The translations under genes and the position numbers were made by a program. Source: an uncultured Synergistales bacterium (GTDB lineage: Bacteria; Synergistota; Synergistia; Synergistales; Aminobacteriaceae). Taken from it: a DNA stretch of 6,937 bases. Location: positions 1 through 6,937 of the forward strand of contig CAJOEQ010000045.1 of NCBI GenBank assembly GCA_905233515.1. Reading direction: 5' to 3'. The notes beneath the pieces were generated by a model that saw only the letters and a program-made list of their open reading frames with translations, did not search any database and was not told where the DNA came from. Below, piece after piece: positions 1 through 5,960 of the stretch; position 1 is the first letter of the stretch; every line of letters begins with the position of its first letter.

Positions 1-1
1 A

Positions 2-607
2 ATTTTCCAACAGCTAAATAATTATAAAATGTTCCGTGATGTAATTCTTTCTCGCGTGCCTTTGAATCAATTAACAGATTGGAAAATGGATGAGTACGGC
101 ATATACTGTAAGAAACCCGCAAATTTTTCTGTTCATTACTATGATATAGAAATTTCCGGTCGAGAAGTTCAGCACTGGATTCAACCGTTATTCAAAGCAT
201 CAGGGACGGCGACTTTTGGATTAATCGCTAAAAATTTTGATGGAATAAAAAAATTTCTGGTACAAATTAAACCCGAAATAGGAACGTTTGACAAAATTGA
301 GCTTGCACCTTCAGTACAATGGGAGCCGACTCACTCGGACGCGTTAAATAATATTGTCGATAAATGCCTGCGAAATCATTTGAGAACCGGCGAGGGAGTC
401 AATATCGACGTGCTTTTATCTGAAGAGGGCGGCAGATTCTATCACGAACAGAACAGAAATGTAATTATCACGATTAAGCAGGACGAGTTAAATAATATTC
501 CCGACGGTTATTTATGGGTGAGCTTTGGAACGCTTAATTATTTAATCCAAATGAATAACTGCCTAAATATACAGCTTAGGAATCTTTTATCACTCATTGA
601 TTTATAG
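2..607 (+). CDS. NDP-hexose 2,3-dehydratase, C-terminal part (5' end outside window)
   Basis: Probable C-terminal repeat of an NDP-hexose 2,3-dehydratase (EvaA/TylX3 type, Hexose_dehydrat family). This enzyme removes the C2 hydroxyl of NDP-4-keto-6-deoxyhexose to give the 3,4-diketo-2,6-dideoxy sugar. The frame stays open to the window edge, and the first ATG (29) has no ribosome site before it, so the gene almost certainly starts upstream. Family landmarks, numbered from the ATG at 29: REVQHWIQPLF (45-55), a QIKPEIGTF segment (79-87) like the family's QaKxEPGN, LAPSVQW (92-98) like LaPTVQ, SEEGGRFYHEQNRNVI (131-146) like SEqGxrFxxxrNRN, LWVSFGTLNYL (162-172) and NIQLRNLLSLI (180-190) at the C-terminus. 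Full-length members carry two such repeats in roughly 450 residues; only one is visible. The next two genes catalyse the following pathway steps. Family call is fairly sure; the sugar made is unknown. Confidence 0.82.
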   Translation: MFQQLNNYKMFRDVILSRVPLNQLTDWKMDEYGIYCKKPANFSVHYYDIEISGREVQHWIQPLFKASGTATFGLIAKNFDGIKKFLVQIKPEIGTFDKIELAPSVQWEPTHSDALNNIVDKCLRNHLRTGEGVNIDVLLSEEGGRFYHEQNRNVIITIKQDELNNIPDGYLWVSFGTLNYLIQMNNCLNIQLRNLLSLIDL

Positions 608-646
608 ATATATTTATTTAATAGAAGGGAGCTTTATAATATAAAC

Positions 647-1669
647 ATGAAAACAATAAAATTTGGCGTTATATGTCCGTCAGAAATAGCTTTTAGAAGA
701 TTCATGCCTGCATTAAAGCAAATTAACGGGGCTGAATATGTTGGACTCGCTGTAAATTCTATTAGTGAACGTTACGGGAATGATTTGCCATCTATTGAGA
801 TTCAAGAAAAAATGTTAGCTCGAAATCGCGGAAAAGCAAAAAATTTTGTAGACTCATTCGGTGGGAAAATTTTTAACTCCTATGAAGAAATAACACGCTC
901 CGACGAGATTGACGCGCTTTATATACCATTGCCGCCCGCATTGCATTATAAGTGGGCAAAAATTGCTCTTGAATCAAATAAGCATGTTTTACTTGAGAAG
1001 CCCGCAGCAATTTCTTTGACTGAAATAAATTCTCTTGTAAATATTGCCAGTTCTAAAAATTTGGCTCTTCACGAAAATTATATGTTTATTTATCATGAGC
1101 AGCTGAATATAATACGTGAGATTATTAATTCCGGCAAAATCGGCGATATAAGATTATGCGTTATTAAATTCGGATTCCCCCGCAGAAATCCTGATGACTT
1201 CAGATATAATAAAACTCTCGGAGGCGGCGCGCTTAATGACGTAGGAGGCTACACAATAAAATTTGCTGCTGATATTCTAGGAGATAACGCAAAAATTTTA
1301 TATGCTGAAATGAATTATCTTGATGATTTTGACGTTGATATTTACGGATCGGGAGCAATGGGCAATAATAGCGGCTCAGTCGTTCAAATAGCTTTCGGGA
1401 TGGATAATGACTACAAATGCGAGCTTGAAATATGGGGCAGCAAAGGCACTCTAAGGACTGGAAGAATTATAACGGCTCCGGCGGGCTTTATCCCTGAAGT
1501 AATAATAAACAATGAAATAATTAAACTTCCTGCTGATGATACTTTCAAGAAATCAATCGAAAATTTTATCACTTGCATTAATAACGAGTCAGAACGTCAA
1601 GCAAATTATTTAGCAATTACCCGTCAAGCTGAATTAATTAACGAGTTCAGAAAGAAGGCCGCTGATTAA
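647..1669 (+). CDS. Gfo/Idh/MocA-family NDP-hexose 3-ketoreductase
   Basis: NAD(P)-dependent oxidoreductase of 340 residues, probably reducing the C3 keto group made by the upstream 2,3-dehydratase. It has an N-terminal Rossmann domain (about 1-140) and a C-terminal alpha/beta domain. The EKP motif puts the active-site lysine at K118. GGGALNDVGGY (192-202) ends in Y202. The K-to-Y spacing of 84 equals that between the catalytic Lys102 and Tyr186 I recall for the sugar 3-ketoreductase KijD10, so the 16-residue offset fits the longer loop at about 40-58. ENYMFIYHEQ (143-152) matches the family's E-F-MF-H-Q block. Odd point: the nucleotide-binding turn reads GVICPSEIAFRRF (7-19), lacking the usual second glycine. 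A GGGAG sequence lies 15 bases before the ATG, an unusually long spacing. A 39-base gap separates it from the gene before; the next gene starts one base after its stop. Confidence 0.85.
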   Translation: MKTIKFGVICPSEIAFRRFMPALKQINGAEYVGLAVNSISERYGNDLPSIEIQEKMLARNRGKAKNFVDSFGGKIFNSYEEITRSDEIDALYIPLPPALHYKWAKIALESNKHVLLEKPAAISLTEINSLVNIASSKNLALHENYMFIYHEQLNIIREIINSGKIGDIRLCVIKFGFPRRNPDDFRYNKTLGGGALNDVGGYTIKFAADILGDNAKILYAEMNYLDDFDVDIYGSGAMGNNSGSVVQIAFGMDNDYKCELEIWGSKGTLRTGRIITAPAGFIPEVIINNEIIKLPADDTFKKSIENFITCINNESERQANYLAITRQAELINEFRKKAAD

Positions 1670-1670
1670 T

Positions 1671-2549
1671 ATGCAAGAAATTACGATAATCGGCGCAAAT
1701 AGTTATCTCGCAAGAAATTTAATATATTTTTTGCGCGACAAAAATTTATATCTTTATGGTCATAGAGAAAAGCACGCGGACGGACTCGCAAATTATAAAC
1801 CTGTAAATTTATTTGACTCTTTATCAAGTATAAAAGCTATAAATATGAAAGTTGACGCGATATTTTTATTTTCGGGTAAAACCGGGACGAGCTTTGAGAA
1901 TCCGTGCGAATTTCTTGACATAAACGAAAAAATTTTATTGAATATTTTAAATGAATACAGAGCGCAGAAATCAAACGCTAGAATTATATTCCCGTCGACT
2001 AGATTAATTTATAGCAATAATAATAATGCTCTTGAAAGCGATACGGGCGAATTAAAAAGTGTTTATGCCGTGAATAAATTTGCTTGTGAGAAATATTTAA
2101 ATATTTATAATCGCGTTTTCGGAGTGAATTATACAATTTTCAGAATTTGCCTGCCTTATGGGAGTTTTATTCCGGGCGCGTCTTCATATGGAACTATTGA
2201 CTTTATGCTGAATCGGGCGCGTTCAGGAGAAAATATTATTTTATACGGGGACGGTTCAGTGAGAAGGACTCTTACTTATATACAAGATATTTGCTGCTCA
2301 ATGATAGAAGGTGCAGAGAGTCAAAAATGTGCGAACGAAATTTTTAACATAGGCGGCGAAAATTATAGTTTACTTGAAATTGCAAAATTAATCGCGGCAA
2401 AATACGGCGTAAAAGTTGAATTTGTCCCGTATCCTGAAATTGCAGCAAAAATTGAGTCGGGCGATACAGTTTTTAACTCTGATAAATTAGACTCGATAAT
2501 AAATTATAAATCAACTATGAAATTTAGGGATTGGCTTAATAATATATAA
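1671..2549 (+). CDS. NAD-dependent epimerase/dehydratase (extended SDR), likely NDP-sugar 4-ketoreductase
   Basis: Extended short-chain dehydrogenase of 292 residues. It most likely finishes the deoxysugar by reducing the C4 keto group, or acts as an epimerase on it. The N-terminal nucleotide-binding loop is GANSYLARNL (8-17), a variant of GxxGxxG with S11 and A14 in place of the later glycines. PST (108-110) supplies the Ser/Thr, and YAVNK (132-136) is the YxxxK catalytic pair. YGDGSVRRTLTYIQD (192-206) matches the sugar-binding block seen in NDP-sugar SDRs, followed by NIGG (226-229). The ATG sits directly after the preceding stop, with AGAAGG (1653-1658) inside the upstream gene as ribosome site, so the two are probably translationally coupled. 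It is the last gene of the operon; a hairpin terminator follows 10 bases after the stop. The stereochemical outcome cannot be read from sequence. Confidence 0.8.
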   Translation: MQEITIIGANSYLARNLIYFLRDKNLYLYGHREKHADGLANYKPVNLFDSLSSIKAINMKVDAIFLFSGKTGTSFENPCEFLDINEKILLNILNEYRAQKSNARIIFPSTRLIYSNNNNALESDTGELKSVYAVNKFACEKYLNIYNRVFGVNYTIFRICLPYGSFIPGASSYGTIDFMLNRARSGENIILYGDGSVRRTLTYIQDICCSMIEGAESQKCANEIFNIGGENYSLLEIAKLIAAKYGVKVEFVPYPEIAAKIESGDTVFNSDKLDSIINYKSTMKFRDWLNNI

Positions 2550-2558
2550 ATATAAAAA

Positions 2559-2593
2559 GGGGAGAAATAACGACTCTCCCCTGAAAAATTTTT
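2559..2593. terminator. Bidirectional rho-independent terminator
   Basis: A 7-bp stem, GGGGAGA (2559-2565) with TCTCCCC (2575-2581), closes a 9-base loop between two convergent genes. On the - strand the stem is followed at once by TTTTTATA. On the + strand a T5 run (2589-2593) follows seven bases after the stem. It should end both the deoxysugar operon and the NYN-domain gene, whose TAA stop (2592-2594) lies within the + strand T tract. Confidence 0.85.
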
Positions 2594-4085
2594 AATCTTT
2601 TAAAGTCGGCTTATTCTGAAGTATCGCGCTGCCATTTTTCGCAAATCCTACAGTCATAATAGTTATATATTTCTCTAAAAATTGATTAATTTCTTGCTCA
2701 GTCATCTTTAAATCAAGTTTTGACAATGCCCTATTAATCACAGAGAGTAAATTTAACTTGCTTAAATAATTTTCTTCAATTTCGTGTATAACTTCTTGTA
2801 AGACTGCTTCTGTTTTGAGTTCGACATTTCCTGACATGAAATACTCATCTATATAGAAAAATGGTATATCATTATTTTGCAATCGTTGATAATAAGCCTG
2901 TCCGCAGTTATCATATTCGAGCATGATTAAAAATTTTAATTCGGGCGTTAATTCAATCAGCGGCCAGAAATCGCAATCACTAGAAATTATTACAGCTGAG
3001 TCAATTGGGCGGCCTTCTGCTTTGTTTTGTGCGACTTCTCTATAAAATTTTATAGTCAAAGCAACATCTACGGCTGATTTCTCATCTTTGACTCTATCAG
3101 TCAAATAATATTCAAGCGGTAAATTTTCGTTACGTCTTAATGCTCGCCACTGTGAAGAAGTATGCTCATCATCAACTAATAAAATTTTTGCTATTTTGCT
3201 TGTTAATCCCCTTGAGTCGAGATCCTTAATAATGCCTATAACTTTGCAGGGGTCAGCGTTTTCGCAGTCTATAGCAATAATGACTCTTTCTGATTGTTTA
3301 AAGAATGTTTCAGGATCAGTCAGTGCCGCATCTCCTGCGTCTGTAACTTTGCTCATGTCATAAAATCTGTCTCGATTGCGTTCGTACAAAATCGGCAAAA
3401 ATTTCGCGTCATCTCTTAAAATATTGCCGTCGCCGTCCGATGGGTACCAGTTTATAAACGCTTGATAGGGGTATAAATCTCTGTATTCATTATAAGATCT
3501 CGCAGCCTCTTTATTGCCGTCTACTGTGTTGCCTTTGGGAATAAAGAACATATTGCGAATATAGCCCCATTTGATCCATTCGGGGAGAAATTTTTGACAG
3601 TTAGGGACGTGCGGAATTAAATAATTATGGACATCGACAATATAATCTTCAAGTTTTCGTTTTGCCCTGACAAAAGGGATTCCGTCCTGTTCAAGAGCCT
3701 GCAAAGAATCTTGAGGGACTAAATCAGGAATTGAGTCGATATTCTTTAAATCTGAATTCATTTCGGTGTAAATGTCGCGGAAATTTCTTTGTAGTTTTGT
3801 TCTGAGTCTGCATAAATGCCTAACTATACGAGCTTCTTTATCTTGATTCATTTCTTCATAGACGCTGCGATAAAATTGCGGATTCATGTTATCAAGCTGG
3901 CCAAGTCCGAAATATCTATCATCAATACCGAGTAAATATGCAACTCTTGAAACTATATCTTTTTTTGAGCGTGGTGCTGCCTCAGTGGGCAATTTCAACG
4001 CCGATGACGGTAAATTTTCCGAAAAATTTTGTAAAGATGCCCTCTTGTTGTCGTCAAGAAGGCTGCCTATACTGAAATCACTCAT
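2592..4085 (-). CDS. NYN/PIN-like ribonuclease domain protein with long uncharacterised N-terminal region
   Basis: A 497-residue soluble protein with no signal peptide or membrane segment. Residues about 266-415 look like a NYN (LabA/DUF88-type) PIN-fold nuclease: VIIAIDCEN (268-276, acidic D273 and E275 with N276), VDDEH (304-308), KSAVDVALTIKFY (336-348, D340) and VIISSDCDFWPLI (365-377, D370 and D372), then YIDEYF (411-416). These are the expected metal-binding acidic positions, so an active metal-dependent RNase is plausible. Residues 1-265 are charged and mostly helical in character, with aromatic-rich stretches (GYIRNMFF 174-181, FINWYPSDGDG 210-220); I do not recognise them. Residues 425-485 are helical and could be a small winged-helix or RNA-binding module, which is a guess. 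The ATG is the first start after an in-frame stop six bases upstream, and no Shine-Dalgarno sequence precedes it. It shares strand with the YitT-family gene 139 bases upstream. RNA target and role unknown; regulatory or defence RNase are both possible. Confidence 0.75.
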   Translation of the reverse strand: MSDFSIGSLLDDNKRASLQNFSENLPSSALKLPTEAAPRSKKDIVSRVAYLLGIDDRYFGLGQLDNMNPQFYRSVYEEMNQDKEARIVRHLCRLRTKLQRNFRDIYTEMNSDLKNIDSIPDLVPQDSLQALEQDGIPFVRAKRKLEDYIVDVHNYLIPHVPNCQKFLPEWIKWGYIRNMFFIPKGNTVDGNKEAARSYNEYRDLYPYQAFINWYPSDGDGNILRDDAKFLPILYERNRDRFYDMSKVTDAGDAALTDPETFFKQSERVIIAIDCENADPCKVIGIIKDLDSRGLTSKIAKILLVDDEHTSSQWRALRRNENLPLEYYLTDRVKDEKSAVDVALTIKFYREVAQNKAEGRPIDSAVIISSDCDFWPLIELTPELKFLIMLEYDNCGQAYYQRLQNNDIPFFYIDEYFMSGNVELKTEAVLQEVIHEIEENYLSKLNLLSVINRALSKLDLKMTEQEINQFLEKYITIMTVGFAKNGSAILQNKPTLKD

Positions 4086-4097
4086 AATTTATAAATA

Positions 4098-4138
4098 CTG
4101 CTGTGAAATATATTTAGCCGCCTTAACTTTTACAGCAG
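4098..4138 (-). repeat. Inverted repeat in the leader of the NYN gene (inner pair)
   Basis: Arms CTGCTGTGAAA (4098-4108) and TTTTACAGCAG (4128-4138) are complementary at 10 of 11 positions; the odd pair would be a G-U wobble in a + strand RNA and an A-C mismatch in a - strand RNA. The 19-base loop contains one arm of a second inverted repeat. It lies 13 bases before the NYN start codon. No T tract follows on either strand, so it does not look like a terminator. Confidence 0.6.
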
Positions 4139-4188
4139 ATTATTATTTCACTCCTTTAGATAATATATTTATACTTGTTAAGGCTGCT
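4116..4188 (-). repeat. Interlocked inverted repeat upstream of the NYN gene (outer pair)
   Basis: Arms AGCCGCCTTAAC (4116-4127) and GTTAAGGCTGCT (4177-4188) are complementary at 11 of 12 positions over a 49-base spacer. Its near arm sits in the loop of the 4098-4138 repeat and directly abuts that repeat's far arm (4127/4128). In an RNA the two pairings would therefore have pseudoknot order or compete. The spacer also holds an AAAGGAG (4158-4152, - strand) with no usable start codon after it. Confidence 0.55.
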
Positions 4189-4224
4189 CATAAATAATTA
4201 ATAAATTTGTCTATTAGCCCCCTT

Positions 4225-5118
4225 TTATAATGATCTCCAACTCTTAAAGCCCCGCCCTAAGACTTCTGACGCGTCACAAATTGATACAAATGCTTTATCG
4301 TCGTGTTCACGTAAAAAACGCTTGAGCATTATTACATGTCTAGGCTCTAAAAGTGTGATTAAAACTGGTCTGGGCTGACCTGTATATGCGCCTTTTCCTT
4401 CAAGTCTTGTAACTCCTTTTCCTAAATTATTTATGAATTTGCTTACTTCGTCGGGAATATTTGTTATTATGAATGCCTGCTTGCGTTTATCAAAACTGTG
4501 AGTAATATTATCAACTGTTACGCCGTTCACGTAAAGCCCGACAATGCCGTAAACTGCTGATTCAAGACCTATAACGCCTATTGACAGCGAAATTATTATT
4601 AGATTTATAAATATCGAGAACCGGCCTATTTCTATTCCGTAGCGTTTTCTTAGTGCGACTCCTATAATGTCAGTTCCACCGCCTGAGCCTCCAACTTTGA
4701 ACATCAAGCCGCCAGCAAAACCCTTTATTAAGCCGGTTATAACAGTGGCCATAAATTTATCATCAGGTAAGGGCAAAGGGAAATTTGCGAATATCTGCAA
4801 CCCCGTCGAAAATGTAAATATCGCAGTCAGAGTCAGCGCAAGAAATCTCACTGTTAAATCACGCCAAGCCCATGCAACAAGTAAAATATTTCCGATTAAG
4901 ATTACCCAGTTCGGCGAAATTCCAAACATGTAATTAGTAAGTACTGCTATACCTGACACGCCTAAATCAGGAAATTTATAATGCAGAGTGAAATAATTTA
5001 CAGCAAATGCCTGAAGGAGACTCGCGAAAACTATTACAATTACTCCCTTCCAGTCCTGTTTTATAGCGTCAAATATTACAGCAAAAAATGCCCTGAAAAA
5101 TTTTTTCATATTGTTCAC
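4225..5118 (-). CDS. YitT-family membrane protein (DUF161 plus DUF2179)
   Basis: Integral inner-membrane protein of 297 residues in the YitT family; transport substrate or role unknown. Hydrophobic segments are seen at about 25-45, 53-66, 70-85, 90-111, 122-141 and 167-203. The glycine-rich GGSGGGTD (143-150) is a family hallmark. The cytoplasmic C-terminal DUF2179-like domain (about 215-292) has GAYTG (243-247) and ends with the typical GRGF (288-291). Start choice: the longest frame begins with a GTG at 5127 that overlaps the ribosome site, so translation from it is unlikely. The GTG at 5118 lies 8 bases after AAGGAGG and is preferred; ATG 5109 is 17 bases away. No hairpin terminator is seen after the stop, so read-through into the NYN gene is possible. 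Length is close to that of known family members (about 280-300). Confidence 0.88.
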   Translation of the reverse strand: MNNMKKFFRAFFAVIFDAIKQDWKGVIVIVFASLLQAFAVNYFTLHYKFPDLGVSGIAVLTNYMFGISPNWVILIGNILLVAWAWRDLTVRFLALTLTAIFTFSTGLQIFANFPLPLPDDKFMATVITGLIKGFAGGLMFKVGGSGGGTDIIGVALRKRYGIEIGRFSIFINLIIISLSIGVIGLESAVYGIVGLYVNGVTVDNITHSFDKRKQAFIITNIPDEVSKFINNLGKGVTRLEGKGAYTGQPRPVLITLLEPRHVIMLKRFLREHDDKAFVSICDASEVLGRGFKSWRSL

Positions 5119-5126
5119 GTGTAACA

Positions 5127-5133
5127 CCTCCTT
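5127..5133 (-). promoter_or_regulatory. Ribosome binding site setting the YitT-family start
   Basis: AAGGAGG, a perfect Shine-Dalgarno sequence on the - strand. It ends 8 bases before GTG 5118 and overlaps the GTG at 5127, so it argues for the shorter protein. Confidence 0.8.
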
Positions 5134-5164
5134 AAAATAATATAAAATTTTTACACGTTTAATA

Positions 5165-5173
5165 ATATTAGCA
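5165..5173 (-). promoter_or_regulatory. Possible extended -10 promoter for the YitT-family gene
   Basis: TGCTAATAT on the - strand resembles an extended -10 element (TGnTATAAT, 4 of 6 in the hexamer), about 40 bases upstream of the ribosome site. No good -35 box is seen, and the region is so AT-rich that chance matches are common. Confidence 0.25.
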
Positions 5174-5238
5174 CAGATATATTTTTGCTTTATAAAATTT
5201 GCGTGAAATATTACAGAAAATTTTGCGCGTTTATAGCC

Positions 5239-5268
5239 TTGTTTTATGTCAGCAAGAATTAATATAAT
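5239..5268 (+). promoter_or_regulatory. Probable sigma-70 type promoter of the aldolase-kinase operon
   Basis: TTGTTT (5239-5244) and a perfect TATAAT (5263-5268) are 18 bases apart on the + strand, about 45 bases before the eda start codon's ribosome site. A second TATAAT at 5284-5289 has only a weak -35 partner (TTAATA 5259-5264, 19-base spacer). Confidence 0.55.
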
Positions 5269-5278
5269 CTCAGAGATT
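5266..5278 (+). promoter_or_regulatory. Candidate operator palindrome at the eda promoter
   Basis: AATCTC-A-GAGATT is a perfect 6-bp inverted repeat around one central base. It overlaps the last three bases of the -10 box (5263-5268) and would cover the transcription start. A repressor bound here would block the promoter. No regulator gene lies in the window, so its protein partner is unknown. Confidence 0.45.
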
Positions 5279-5321
5279 CAATATATAATATACTTAATCA
5301 AATAAAGGAGCTGATATTATA

Positions 5322-5954
5322 ATGATATTCGAACAGTTTTCAAAAATCGGAATCATTCCTGTAGTAGTACTTGACGACCCTAAGGACGCAGCACCGTTAG
5401 CAAAGGCATTATATGAAAACGGCCTCCCATGTGCTGAAGTAACATTCAGGACAGCAGCAGCAGAAGAGTCAATTAAGATAATGACTCGTGAATTTCCTGA
5501 AATGTTAGTAGGAGCGGGAACAGTTCTCACAAAAGATCAGGCCGACCGTGCAATTAACGCGGGCGCGAAATTTATCGTATCACCGGGACTCAATCCTAAA
5601 ATTGTGCAGTATTGCCTTGATAAGAGTATGCCGATAACTCCGGGAACTCAGACACCCAGCGAAATGGAACAGGCTTTAGAGCTCGGCTTAAAAGTTGTAA
5701 AATTCTTCCCTGCTGAACCTGCGGGCGGTTTGAATATGATTAAGGCCGTTGCAGCTGCTTATGTAGATTTGAAGTTTATGCCGACGGGCGGACTCAATGC
5801 TAATAACGTGAGAGATTATCTTGCATATAAGAAAATTATCGCGTGCGGCGGGAGCTGGATGGTCAAGAAGGATTTAATCACAGCCGGAGAATGGGACAAA
5901 ATCGGCGCATTAGTGAAAGAAGCAGCAGGAATCGTTAAAGAAATCAGGGGGTAA
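5322..5954 (+). CDS. eda: KDPG/KHG aldolase (2-dehydro-3-deoxy-phosphogluconate aldolase)
   Basis: Class I aldolase of 210 residues, the usual length. It splits 2-keto-3-deoxy-6-phosphogluconate into pyruvate and glyceraldehyde-3-phosphate in the Entner-Doudoroff and hexuronate pathways, in the cytoplasm. Visible signature: AEVTFRT (38-44) with the acid/base E39 and the carboxylate-binding R43, GAGTV (64-68), SPG (87-89), VKFFPAE (126-132) with the Schiff-base lysine K127, PTGG (154-157) and GGSW (176-179). All expected active-site residues are present. AGGAG (5306-5310) lies 11 bases before the ATG. The next gene, a sugar kinase, starts 6 bases after the stop and uses a ribosome site inside the end of this gene, so the two form an operon and the kinase would supply its substrate. 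Some homologues also cleave 4-hydroxy-2-ketoglutarate. Confidence 0.95.
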   Translation: MIFEQFSKIGIIPVVVLDDPKDAAPLAKALYENGLPCAEVTFRTAAAEESIKIMTREFPEMLVGAGTVLTKDQADRAINAGAKFIVSPGLNPKIVQYCLDKSMPITPGTQTPSEMEQALELGLKVVKFFPAEPAGGLNMIKAVAAAYVDLKFMPTGGLNANNVRDYLAYKKIIACGGSWMVKKDLITAGEWDKIGALVKEAAGIVKEIRG

Positions 5955-5960
5955 TTAACA

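Noticed and set aside
4098..4138. Rho-independent terminator for the YitT-family gene
   Set aside because: The stem is AT-rich at its base, the loop is 19 bases long, and no T run follows on the - strand.
4156..4191. 11-codon leader peptide (MSSLNKYKYII) on the - strand before the NYN gene
   Set aside because: No ribosome site precedes its ATG and it has no run of one amino acid that would suggest attenuation; chance is likely in such AT-rich DNA.
3886..4197. 103-residue open frame on the + strand across the 5' end of the NYN gene
   Set aside because: It is mostly antisense to a gene with clear domain motifs, has no ribosome site, and its protein has no recognisable family features.
4667..4933. 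88-residue open frame on the + strand inside the YitT-family gene
   Set aside because: Antisense shadow of a well-supported membrane protein gene; proline-rich translation of the glycine codons of its GGSGGGTD motif.
5109..5127. GTG 5127 or ATG 5109 as the YitT-family start
   Set aside because: The first overlaps the Shine-Dalgarno sequence itself and the second is 17 bases from it; GTG 5118 has the ideal 8-base spacing.
5294..5530. 78-residue open frame on the - strand over the start of eda
   Set aside because: Antisense to a complete KDPG aldolase with all catalytic residues; no ribosome site.
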